Origin: CAYLWW01 sp964387585
GTDB lineage: Bacteria; Pseudomonadota; Alphaproteobacteria; Rickettsiales; Midichloriaceae
Assembly: GCA_964387585.1 (NCBI GenBank)
Contig: CAYLWW010000025.1
Location: 1-19,021, forward strand
Length of the DNA: 19,021 nucleotides
Direction of reading: 5' to 3'
Position 1 is the stretch's first letter; every line of letters begins with the position of its first letter. The position numbers were made by a program, and so were the translations under genes. Shown in pieces: positions 1-6,279 of the stretch. The notes under the pieces were generated by a model. The model did not search any database, was not told the DNA's origin, and saw nothing but the letters and a program-made list of their open reading frames with translations.

Positions 1-114
1 AAAATATCCCTAAAACATCTCTCTTAACTCCTTCCTAATCCATTATTGGGGTTTACAGGGAATGCCATTTATCTTCGTTTAAAACAATTAAGGTTTCAGG
101 TACAAAAAAATCCC
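1..114. other. Unassigned left edge of the window
   Basis: I could not recognise a gene or a structured element here. It lies just upstream of the decayed IS630 reading frame and could be more of the same remnant, but no reading frame of useful length supports that. Confidence 0.3.
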
Positions 115-560
115 CCCTTCACTTATGTCGAAGTGAGCGCTGAAAAGCGGTAAATACTATCAAGGAAGGAATGTAATAGCTGAGTTATGTTAAACAATAA
201 ATCAATTACACCAATTGGTGTTTATGATGGAAGCTATGATACTAATTGATTTAATATCTGGGTAGAAAAATCTTGATCCAAGAGCTAAAGCCTGAAACTG
301 TGGTGGTGATGGATAATGATGCATTTCATAAATCATAAAAGGAAAAGGAGCTAATAAAATCTGTTGAATATAGCGTTATTTCTTTGCTTCTATATTCTCC
401 AAATTTAAATCAAATAGAGAAGTTTTGAGCTAATATGAAAAGAAAAAAAGTTGGATTAAAGAAAAATTAATCTCTTTTAAATCTTTATATGACTCTTTGG
501 TATCATTCTTTAATTACCCTATGTAAACTTGATTCACTATAATATAATCTATCGACTATA
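115..560 (+). pseudogene. Decayed IS630-family transposase (C-terminal half)
   Basis: Translating across several frameshifts and stops gives the recognisable C-terminal half of an IS630/Tc1-mariner-type DDE transposase. Around 149-190 one frame reads SGKYYQGRNVIAELC. At 264-335 another reads LIQELKPETVVVMDNDAFHK, which carries the family's second catalytic Asp in the VMDN motif. At 339-435 follows LLLYSPNLNQIEKF then a stop and ANMKRK, the 'YSPDLNPIE' block with the third acidic residue. The tail (about 455-520) reads WIKEKLISFKSLYDSLVSFF in a further frame. In-frame stops at 336-338 and 427-429 and at least three frameshifts rule out function. The N-terminal half and the left end are not recognisable. 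The right end probably lies near 537-540, where the sequence TTGATTCACTATA ends in TA, the usual IS630 target. Confidence 0.8.
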
Positions 561-576
561 CCACAGCGTAAGTTTA

Positions 577-611
577 AAAAGCTAGTAATCTTTTAAGAAT
601 TACTAGCTTTT
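577..611. terminator. Bidirectional intrinsic terminator
   Basis: A perfect 13-bp stem AAAAGCTAGTAAT (577-589) and ATTACTAGCTTTT (599-611) encloses a 9-nt loop. Read on the minus strand it lies about 75 nt past the end of the small membrane protein gene and runs into five T residues. Read on the plus strand it follows the transposase remnant and ends in four T. It is AT-rich like the rest of the genome, so its strength is uncertain. Confidence 0.6.
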
Positions 612-684
612 CTATGCTAAATTAGCTGACTAAGTTATAATACAATGATTTGTAGAAAAATATTTAAAAGTAAATAAAAAAATA

Positions 685-978
685 CTATGCGTTTATTACT
701 TTAGTTTTTTCTTTTACTTCTTTTGCTAGTAACTTAGCTGCTACTCCTATGATTACAGCTGCGTAACCAAAACATGGATCAATGAAGTGCATCATGTGAT
801 GACCGTGTATATTACTTCCAGCTGCTATTCCTATTGAACATAATAGTAAAAGCAACGGCTCAGCGAATTTAACTTGCATAAATCTTTGAGTTATGAATTT
901 GTATACATATGGTGCAAGCAATATAGCAATTATAAAAAATAAAGGCACTGTATGTAAAAAATCTAAAAAGTGTGACAT
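685..978 (-). CDS. Small His-rich membrane protein of unknown function
   Basis: I do not recognise this 97-residue protein. It has three likely membrane segments (about residues 10-28, 41-56 and 70-85) and a lysine-rich, positively charged tail (KEVKEKTKV). The loop between the second and third segments is histidine-rich (H58, H60, H61 and H64 in HGHHMMH), which could bind a metal, though nothing else here supports a metal role. The start is well supported: an AAGGAG site (minus strand, 988-993) sits 9 nt before the ATG, one of the few good Shine-Dalgarno sites in the window. The gene has its own promoter candidate at 1027-1055 and a terminator at 577-611, so it looks monocistronic. The intact frame, good ribosome site and bracketing signals make it a real gene. 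Confidence 0.75.
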   Translation of the reverse strand: MSHFLDFLHTVPLFFIIAILLAPYVYKFITQRFMQVKFAEPLLLLLCSIGIAAGSNIHGHHMMHFIDPCFGYAAVIIGVAAKLLAKEVKEKTKVINA

Positions 979-1019
979 TTATTAAGACTCCTTAAGTATT
1001 ATTGTATTGTTGGCAAGAA

Positions 1020-1055
1020 CGCACTAATAATAGCAAAACAATATTTAGTGCGCAA
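1020..1055 (-). promoter_or_regulatory. Promoter with overlapping inverted repeat, upstream of the small membrane protein
   Basis: On the minus strand TTGCGC (1050-1055) and TATTAT (1027-1032) are 17 nt apart, a sigma70-like pair pointing at the gene that starts at 978. A perfect 8-bp inverted repeat, CGCACTAA (1020-1027) and TTAGTGCG (1045-1052), spans the spacer and the -10 edge. This is where a dimeric repressor would bind. The -35 box is a weak match. Confidence 0.4.
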
Positions 1056-1088
1056 TTAATTAAATTGATTTAGTTATAACACAAATAA

Positions 1089-1126
1089 ATATAATTTGAT
1101 ACCTACTGTTATGAACCAAATTATAT
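1089..1126 (-). terminator. Possible terminator behind trigger factor
   Basis: A perfect 10-bp inverted repeat, ATATAATTTG (1089-1098) and CAAATTATAT (1117-1126), with an 18-nt loop begins 40 nt past the tig stop codon. On the minus strand the stem is followed by a T-rich stretch. The stem is nearly all A/T and the loop is long, so the call is tentative. Confidence 0.35.
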
Positions 1127-1165
1127 AGCTATGTCAAAAACTTCAACTATTATTTATTATAAACT

Positions 1166-2491
1166 TTATTTCATTTCTGCGGCATACTTATCGTTAAATT
1201 CTTTTGCTGTTACTGTGACTTTAGAAGTTGGAATTTGCAGCAAAATAAAATCTACTACTTTTTCTTCTAGAATAGAACCTTTAGCTTTTTCAACATTTTC
1301 AGGCTTATTATAGAATTCTAATATTTCTTTATCCTGCCCTGGGCGTCTTTCTAACTCTTTTCTTATAGAGTTATTTAAATCTTCTTGCTCTACCTGTATA
1401 TTATTACTACGAGCTAGATCAGCTAATATAAGCCCTAATTTTACTCTTCTCAAAGCTATGGATTTTATTTCTTCCTTTATTTCTTCTATTGGTCGATTCT
1501 GTGGTTTGTCTTCTAAACTTTTTTCCACTTCTTTCCACATTACTTCATAATCTGCATCGACCATATTTGTTGGTACTTGAAAACTACATTTCTCACTAAT
1601 TAAGTCAAAAAGTTGCTTTTTTACCCTTAATCTTGCTACGTTATCAAAATCTAACTTAATCCTATTTTTCAATAATTCATCAAATTTTTCTATGCTTTCG
1701 ACGCCTAATTTTTGGACAAATTCTAAAGTGATTCCTGAGCTACCTTCTTCTTTTAAGACTTCATGAACTTTGATTTCAAATTCTGCTTCTTTTCCTGCTA
1801 TATCATTGTTATGATAATCTTGAGGGAATGATACTTTTATAACTTTATTATCGCCTTCTTTTAAGTCAATCAACTGATTTTCGAAATCAGTTATAAATTG
1901 TTTATCTCCTATATTGATTTTGATACTGCTGGCTTTATTGCCTTCAAATTCTTCCCCATTAATTTTACCAACAAAGTCAATTATTATAGCATCACCTAAC
2001 TTAGATTGGTAATCTTGCTCAGCTTTTACAAAATTCTTAGACATTTTAATAATGCTATCATAAGCATTATTCATATCTTCCTGACTTACTGTTAAATCTA
2101 ATATTTCTACTTTCTTAAATATTTCATCATCCCAATTAATTGCTGGTATATTAGGTAATATGTTTAAACCTACTGTAAATATTAAATTTCCTTCTGGGTT
2201 GAATTCCTGAACTTCAACACCAGCACCGCTTGCTAAGGTTAACTTTCTTTCGTCAACTAGAACTTTTATTGTTTCATTTATTCTTCTATCTATATGACGA
2301 GCTAATACCTCAGATCCTATCTGGCGCTTTACTATACTCACTGGTACTTTACCTTCTCTAAAGCCAGCTAACTTAAACGTTTGAGATCTCTCTATGATTT
2401 CGCCATCAGCACTTTGTATTATTGAAGCAGAAGGAATGGAAACTTTATATTCCTTACGATATTCTTCATCTTTTATAGTTGTAATATCCAT
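1166..2491 (-). CDS. tig: Trigger factor, ribosome-associated chaperone
   Basis: Trigger factor binds the ribosome at the tunnel exit, shields emerging chains and has peptidyl-prolyl isomerase activity. The 441-residue product is close to the usual length of about 430-450. The N-terminal ribosome-binding domain carries the signature GFREGKVP at residues 43-50. An FKBP-type isomerase domain covers about 167-245 (DAIIIDFVGKINGEEFEG onwards), and the helical C-terminal chaperone domain fills the rest. The frame is open up to 2536, but I chose the ATG at 2489-2491 because MDITTIKDEEYRKEY matches where the family begins; the extra 15 upstream residues (MLCFAILTT...) look like translated leader. 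No clear Shine-Dalgarno is present. In many bacteria tig precedes clpP; here nothing follows but a small unrelated gene. Confidence 0.95.
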   Translation of the reverse strand: MDITTIKDEEYRKEYKVSIPSASIIQSADGEIIERSQTFKLAGFREGKVPVSIVKRQIGSEVLARHIDRRINETIKVLVDERKLTLASGAGVEVQEFNPEGNLIFTVGLNILPNIPAINWDDEIFKKVEILDLTVSQEDMNNAYDSIIKMSKNFVKAEQDYQSKLGDAIIIDFVGKINGEEFEGNKASSIKINIGDKQFITDFENQLIDLKEGDNKVIKVSFPQDYHNNDIAGKEAEFEIKVHEVLKEEGSSGITLEFVQKLGVESIEKFDELLKNRIKLDFDNVARLRVKKQLFDLISEKCSFQVPTNMVDADYEVMWKEVEKSLEDKPQNRPIEEIKEEIKSIALRRVKLGLILADLARSNNIQVEQEDLNNSIRKELERRPGQDKEILEFYNKPENVEKAKGSILEEKVVDFILLQIPTSKVTVTAKEFNDKYAAEMK

Positions 2492-2661
2492 TATTATAGC
2501 TCTAATTTTTGTTGTTAAAATGGCAAAACATAACACTTAGCTACTCAAAGTACTCAAACAACTTAGATAAAAAAATATATTATTAATTCTTTATTTAATA
2601 ATACTTTTTTCACCTAAACTAAGTAAATTAAATAGATGTTTCTTATTAATTTTACCGTAAC

Positions 2662-2700
2662 TACTAATTATATTTTATATGTAGTTGTTTATAATTAGTA
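2662..2700. promoter_or_regulatory. 11-bp inverted repeat with a TATAAT on each strand
   Basis: TACTAATTATA (2662-2672) and TATAATTAGTA (2690-2700) are perfect inverted copies 17 nt apart. Each arm holds a TATAAT reading outward, one toward tig and one away from it. Good -35 boxes are missing on both sides, so this may be an operator, a divergent promoter pair or chance in AT-rich DNA. Confidence 0.3.
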
Positions 2701-2754
2701 TATACGCTTAAATTTTTACCTTCAATTATAGCGAAGTGTTTAGAGTATAGCAAC

Positions 2755-2784
2755 AGCTTTTCATTGCTGAAAAGCTTTTCTTTT
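2755..2784 (+). terminator. Intrinsic terminator with no annotated gene in front
   Basis: AGCTTTTCA (2755-2763), a TTGC loop and TGAAAAGCT (2768-2776) form a perfect 9-bp hairpin that runs into TTTTCTTTT on the plus strand only. The nearest coding sequence upstream is on the opposite strand, so it terminates either an unannotated short transcript or a lost gene. Confidence 0.5.
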
Positions 2785-3035
2785 ATATAGAGTGAAAAAG
2801 ATTATTAAACTTGAAGATAAGACAATTAAAGCAATTGATTAATATTTAAGTATCTAACAATATGATTAATAAACAAAGGATTTGGTGATTTAACTGCTTT
2901 GCAAAAAATAGCGCGACAACTAATATTTAGCAAGCATTAAAAGTGATCCATATTTTCATTTTAAAAAAGAAACATTGTCTATTGATTACTGCTAATATCC
3001 CATTATTGCTAGCTTTAAACTAATAATAGCACTGC

Positions 3036-3069
3036 TAGCTAGCCATATTGAGAAAATAATGGCTAGCTA
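3036..3069 (-). terminator. Hairpin behind rplO
   Basis: TAGCTAGCCAT (3036-3046) and ATGGCTAGCTA (3059-3069) form an 11-bp perfect stem with a 12-nt loop, starting about 12 nt after the rplO stop codon. There is no clean T-run behind it on the minus strand, so it may act in 3'-end protection or as part of a factor-dependent stop. Confidence 0.4.
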
Positions 3070-3080
3070 ATAAGGGTATT

Positions 3081-3530
3081 CTAACTAGGATTAATAACTT
3101 TACCACCTTTATTGCTAACTTTTTCTAATGCAGTTTTAGAAGCCAAGTGCGCTTCTACAATAAGTGCATCTGAGCATTCTCCATTAGCTAAAAGCTTAAG
3201 CTGATTTTTACCTTTATAAAAACCTAACTCTTTTAAAGCCTCAAGAGTGATATTCTGAGGATTAAGCTTTTTTTGATCAACCAATTTTTGCACTTCTCCT
3301 AAGTTTATTATTTCAAATACCTTGCGATTGAAATTCTTAAAACCACGTTTAGGCAATCTTCGATATAAAGGCATTTGACCTCCTTCAAAACCTGCTAAAG
3401 CAACACCACTACGAGCTGTTTGTCCTTTACCTCCTCTACCTGAAGTTTTACCTTTTCCTGAACCTATTCCTCTACCAAGCAATTTCTTTCTATGCCTAGC
3501 ACCTTTGTTATCTTTTAGTGAATTTAACAT
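3081..3530 (-). CDS. rplO: 50S ribosomal protein L15
   Basis: L15 is a late-assembling large-subunit protein. The 149-residue product shows the Gly/Arg/Lys-rich N-terminal tail (GRGIGSGKGKTSGRGGKGQ, about residues 20-38), the block GFEGGQMPLYRRLPKRGF (about 48-65) and the normal L15 C-terminal fold region, so it is intact and canonical. I chose the ATG at 3528-3530; a TTG 9 nt upstream also lies in frame, but MLNSL is where the family starts. Only a weak AAGGT site lies 12 nt before the ATG. Odd context: rplO almost always sits in the spc operon between rpmD and secY. Here the upstream neighbour is a divergent epimerase gene and the downstream neighbour, past a 589-nt gap, is tig, so it has been cut out of its operon or is an extra copy. 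Confidence 0.95.
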   Translation of the reverse strand: MLNSLKDNKGARHRKKLLGRGIGSGKGKTSGRGGKGQTARSGVALAGFEGGQMPLYRRLPKRGFKNFNRKVFEIINLGEVQKLVDQKKLNPQNITLEALKELGFYKGKNQLKLLANGECSDALIVEAHLASKTALEKVSNKGGKVINPS

Positions 3531-3886
3531 AATATACAATTTACCTTATTTTTGAACTTACTATGTATTTTATCTTGTATACTCTTTTACTATGTTTTTA
3601 TTAAAAAGTAAGTAAAATTTATTTTTTATTTAATTTTATTATTCTTGCCCTTTAAGATGAGCTGAATGCAATAGATACATTTTTTGTATAAAAAAATTAT
3701 AAGTGAGTAACTTATTGCATAATTATTACATCAGTCAAGAGCTCTTTATAAAAATTTGTTATTTTAAAAATCTTGTTACTGATTACAAATCAAACAGCAT
3801 TGTTGATATCAAGCCATAGTTATGTTATAGCTAAAGTAATTAATTTTGCTACTCATTCTAAAATAATAGGCATGTTGTAAAGTGCT
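3531..3886. other. Divergent intergenic region between rplO and the NDUFA9-like gene
   Basis: This 356-nt gap must hold promoters for both flanking genes. A plus-strand promoter candidate is visible at 3803-3831. I see no small ORF, RNA gene or copy of the palindromic repeats in it. Confidence 0.5.
3803..3831 (+). promoter_or_regulatory. Promoter candidate for the NDUFA9-like gene and map
   Basis: TTGATA (3803-3808, five of six bases of the sigma70 -35 consensus) and TATAGC (3826-3831) are 17 nt apart. Transcription would start near 3838, about 50 nt before the ATG at 3887. Confidence 0.4.
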
Positions 3887-4837
3887 ATGAGCTATACTAG
3901 TTTTAATTTAACTACACAAGATGTTATAACTGTGTTTGGAGGATGTGGATTCATAGGAAGAAGTTTGGTAAAAGTTTTGGCTTTAACTAAATGTAGAATC
4001 AATGTCATAACCAAACAAGTTGTTGTTCATGATGATATTATCACTTGTGGAGATGTAGGGCAAATCAATATCGTAAGACCGAAAAGTTGGGATGTAGATA
4101 GTCTTGAGCCTATAATCAAAAATTCCGACTATATAGTAAACTTAATAGGTACGATAGAGAAAGATTTTGATATAGCGAATATTAAAATTCCAAGTTTAAT
4201 AGCTAAACTAGCTTACTTACATAATGTAAAAAATTTTATTCACGTTTCAGCGTTATTAAAAGTTAGTAAACATCTTAATTCCAGGTATATAGAAAGTAAA
4301 ATAACTGGTGAAAAGCAAGTTTTACAAAATCATAAGAAAGCAATAGTAGTTAAACCTAGCGTAATATTTGGCAATAACGATCAATTTTTAACTCCGCTAA
4401 TCAATTTAATAAAATTATCTCCTATTCTACCTATTTGGAAGTCTTTAGCTACTTGTGTTGTCCAACCTGTATATGTGGCTGATCTAGCTGAAGCTATTTG
4501 CAAACTGCTATTTTTAAAAGAAGAGCAGATCAGAGAGTTAATCGGATTAGATAGTAGTAAAAAAGAATTATGTATAGAAATTGCAGGTCCAGATAAATAT
4601 TCTATGCTACAAATACTGAGGATGATAATGGATTATAAGTTAAAACGTAAATTCATTATGTATATACCGGAAAAATTAGCTATATTAGCGATTATGATAT
4701 CAAGTAAAATATTTGATAATCCTACTATGAATTTAGAAAGATTTAAATTATTGGGTATCAATAACATTACTGATAAAAATCACTTCAAAGCGTTAGGGAT
4801 TAATCCATTAACTATCGAGGCATTTTTAAAAAATTAA
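3887..4837 (+). CDS. NAD(P)-binding epimerase, NDUFA9-like (complex I associated)
   Basis: This is an atypical short-chain dehydrogenase/NAD-dependent epimerase. It resembles the NDUFA9 / 39-kDa accessory subunit of mitochondrial complex I, which alphaproteobacteria share. The 316-residue product starts with a Rossmann strand and the nucleotide-binding motif GGCGFIG at residues 18-24. It also keeps the Y134-x3-K138 pair (YIESK), Ser121 in HVSAL upstream of it, and the KPSVIFG segment near 156-162 found in epimerases. The family is thought to act in complex I assembly or quinone/lipid-linked steps at the membrane; the exact substrate cannot be told from the sequence. No clear Shine-Dalgarno precedes the ATG. 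map follows 46 nt downstream on the same strand and is probably co-transcribed. Confidence 0.85.
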   Translation: MSYTSFNLTTQDVITVFGGCGFIGRSLVKVLALTKCRINVITKQVVVHDDIITCGDVGQINIVRPKSWDVDSLEPIIKNSDYIVNLIGTIEKDFDIANIKIPSLIAKLAYLHNVKNFIHVSALLKVSKHLNSRYIESKITGEKQVLQNHKKAIVVKPSVIFGNNDQFLTPLINLIKLSPILPIWKSLATCVVQPVYVADLAEAICKLLFLKEEQIRELIGLDSSKKELCIEIAGPDKYSMLQILRMIMDYKLKRKFIMYIPEKLAILAIMISSKIFDNPTMNLERFKLLGINNITDKNHFKALGINPLTIEAFLKN

Positions 4838-4883
4838 CTCAGAACAATTGTAATTATTAGATCAAAATACTAAGATTAACTCA

Positions 4884-5663
4884 ATGAATAATAACATTAT
4901 AATACATAAATCTGAAGATTTTATTAAAATGCGTGAAAGCGGTAATTTAGCTGCAGAAGTATTAGATTATATCACAGATTTTATTAAACCGGGTATCACT
5001 ACTAATGAGCTAAATGATTTATGTCATGATATGATAGTTAGTAGAGGGGCGATCCCTGCTCCTCTTAATTATCGGGGATTTCCTAAATCTATTTGCACCT
5101 CAGTTAATCATGTGGTGTGTCATGGGATACCTAGCGATAAAAAATTAGAAAATGGCGATATAGTCAATGTTGATGTAACTACAATACTTGATGGTTGGCA
5201 TGGTGATACTAGTCGTACATATTTAGTTGGAGATAAAGTTTCCATCAAAGCACAGCGTTTAGTACAAGTTACTTACGAAGCTATGATGATAGGAATTGAG
5301 TTAGTTAAGCCAGGAATGGAGCTTAATCAAATAGGATATCAAATACAAAAGTATGCAGAAAAACATGGATATTCTGTAGTGCGTGATTACTGTGGTCATG
5401 GAATAGGGAAGCAATTTCATTGCGCTCCGAATGTATTGCATTACTATGATCCAACACTAAAGGTTATTCTGGAGCCTGGAATGTTTTTTACTATTGAACC
5501 AATGGTAAATTCTGGTGCTCACTATACAAAATTACTTAATGATGACTGGACAGTAGTAACTAAGGATAAATCTTTATCGGCGCAATTTGAGCATACAATT
5601 GGGGTAACTGAAACGGGATTTGAAATTTTTACTTTATCTCCTAATATGACAAAAAAGTTTTAA
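4884..5663 (+). CDS. map: Methionine aminopeptidase, type I
   Basis: This enzyme removes the initiator methionine from nascent proteins in the cytoplasm. The 259-residue product matches the bacterial type I length, without an extra N-terminal zinc-finger extension. All dinuclear metal ligands are in place: D97 (NVDVT), D108 (HGDTSRT), H172 (GHGIG), E205 (TIEPM) and E236 (QFEHT). The substrate-pocket His80 (VCHGIP) is also present. The enzyme should therefore be active. The start has no obvious Shine-Dalgarno. It follows the NDUFA9-like gene by 46 nt and is likely in the same transcript; a long convergent gap carrying palindromic repeats separates it from mutS. Confidence 0.96.
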   Translation: MNNNIIIHKSEDFIKMRESGNLAAEVLDYITDFIKPGITTNELNDLCHDMIVSRGAIPAPLNYRGFPKSICTSVNHVVCHGIPSDKKLENGDIVNVDVTTILDGWHGDTSRTYLVGDKVSIKAQRLVQVTYEAMMIGIELVKPGMELNQIGYQIQKYAEKHGYSVVRDYCGHGIGKQFHCAPNVLHYYDPTLKVILEPGMFFTIEPMVNSGAHYTKLLNDDWTVVTKDKSLSAQFEHTIGVTETGFEIFTLSPNMTKKF

Positions 5664-5873
5664 TTTTAAATATAGCAAAAGATTCAGTATTAATCAGGAA
5701 TAATCATTTAGTAAAAGAAAAATGATGCAAGATATAAGCGCTTTGTGAAAAAAGAGCTTTAAAAGAATTACATAAACATAATCATAATAGCATCGTATAA
5801 GTTGCTAATTTTCCTATTGCACTCTTAATTCACCGCTTCCATATTCACTCAGAATTTCTCTACTTGATTTAGG

Positions 5874-5999
5874 TATACATTTGATACTTTAACAATTGCG
5901 TAGTCAAATTTCGCCCCTTGGCTGACGCTCACCTATTAATATAGGCTTTCCAAGCTCACCACTTATTTTTTTAGCAGCTCTTGAAGTTTTTTTGGTATA
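5874..5999 (+). repeat. Palindromic repeat element, copy A
   Basis: This 126-bp copy has degenerate terminal inverted repeats (left TATACATTTGATACTTTAAC, right arm reading GAAGTTTTTTTGGTATA) and the shared interior AGTCAAATTTCG. Its centre carries the hairpin CCTAT-TAAT-ATAGG. The ends are TA. It is closely related in order and sequence to the copies at 10990, 16208 and 18857. Confidence 0.7.
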
Positions 6000-6103
6000 G
6001 TGTCAAATATGGTGGCAGAAAAATCAGCTTGCAACCAAAAGATTCTACTATAGTAAAAGCAGTTGAATTGACATGAAAATAATAAACATTCTCAAATAAG
6101 TAA

Positions 6104-6133
6104 TATATAGCTAAGTCAGTATAAAAGTGTCAC
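6104..6133. repeat. Second repeat family, end copy
   Basis: TATATAGCTAA (6104-6114) is followed by a block ending in GTCAC. Positions 6106-6133 match 18969-18996 at 25 of 28 positions, including CAGTATAAAAG. The 11-bp end is identical to both ends of the element at 11114-11220. Confidence 0.5.
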
Positions 6134-6152
6134 AATAAAAAAAGAGTTGCAG

Positions 6153-6180
6153 TATACCTTTGAGACTTCAACAGTTAAAA
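6153..6180 (-). repeat. Isolated end of the palindromic repeat, copy E
   Basis: This 28-bp stretch matches the reverse complement of the right end of copy D (18945-18972) at 26 of 28 positions and includes GAGACTTCAACAGTTAAAA. The rest of an element is not recognisable here, so it is a truncated or solo end in the orientation opposite to the other copies. Confidence 0.6.
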
Positions 6181-6279
6181 TCAGTAAGTAATTTGTGCAG
6201 AAACATTTCATTCTTAATCTTAACCACTTTTTACTGAGACTAAACATCAAAATTTTAACTTATCAAAAAGATATATTAA

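Larger units (their letters stand above)
2492..3080. other. Long non-coding gap between rplO and tig
   Basis: No gene is visible in this 589-nt stretch. It holds an 11-bp inverted repeat with a TATAAT on each strand (2662-2700), a plus-strand terminator-like hairpin (2755-2784) and a hairpin just behind rplO (3036-3069). The rest is AT-rich sequence with stops in all frames and may be a decayed gene, but I could not identify one. Confidence 0.5.
5664..6279. other. Convergent non-coding gap between map and mutS
   Basis: No gene is visible in this 616-nt stretch. It contains one full palindromic element (5874-5999), an isolated end of the same family in the opposite orientation (6153-6180) and a copy of a second repeat end (6104-6133). 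The remaining sequence is unassigned and AT-rich. Confidence 0.55.

Noticed and set aside
2492..2536. Upstream start for trigger factor adding 15 residues
   Set aside because: The extension has no family match and the conserved N-terminus begins at the ATG at 2491.
2800..3000. Possible transposase or other gene remnant in the tig-rplO gap
   Set aside because: Short stretches such as LTALQKIARQL read well, but no family motif could be named and stops interrupt every frame.
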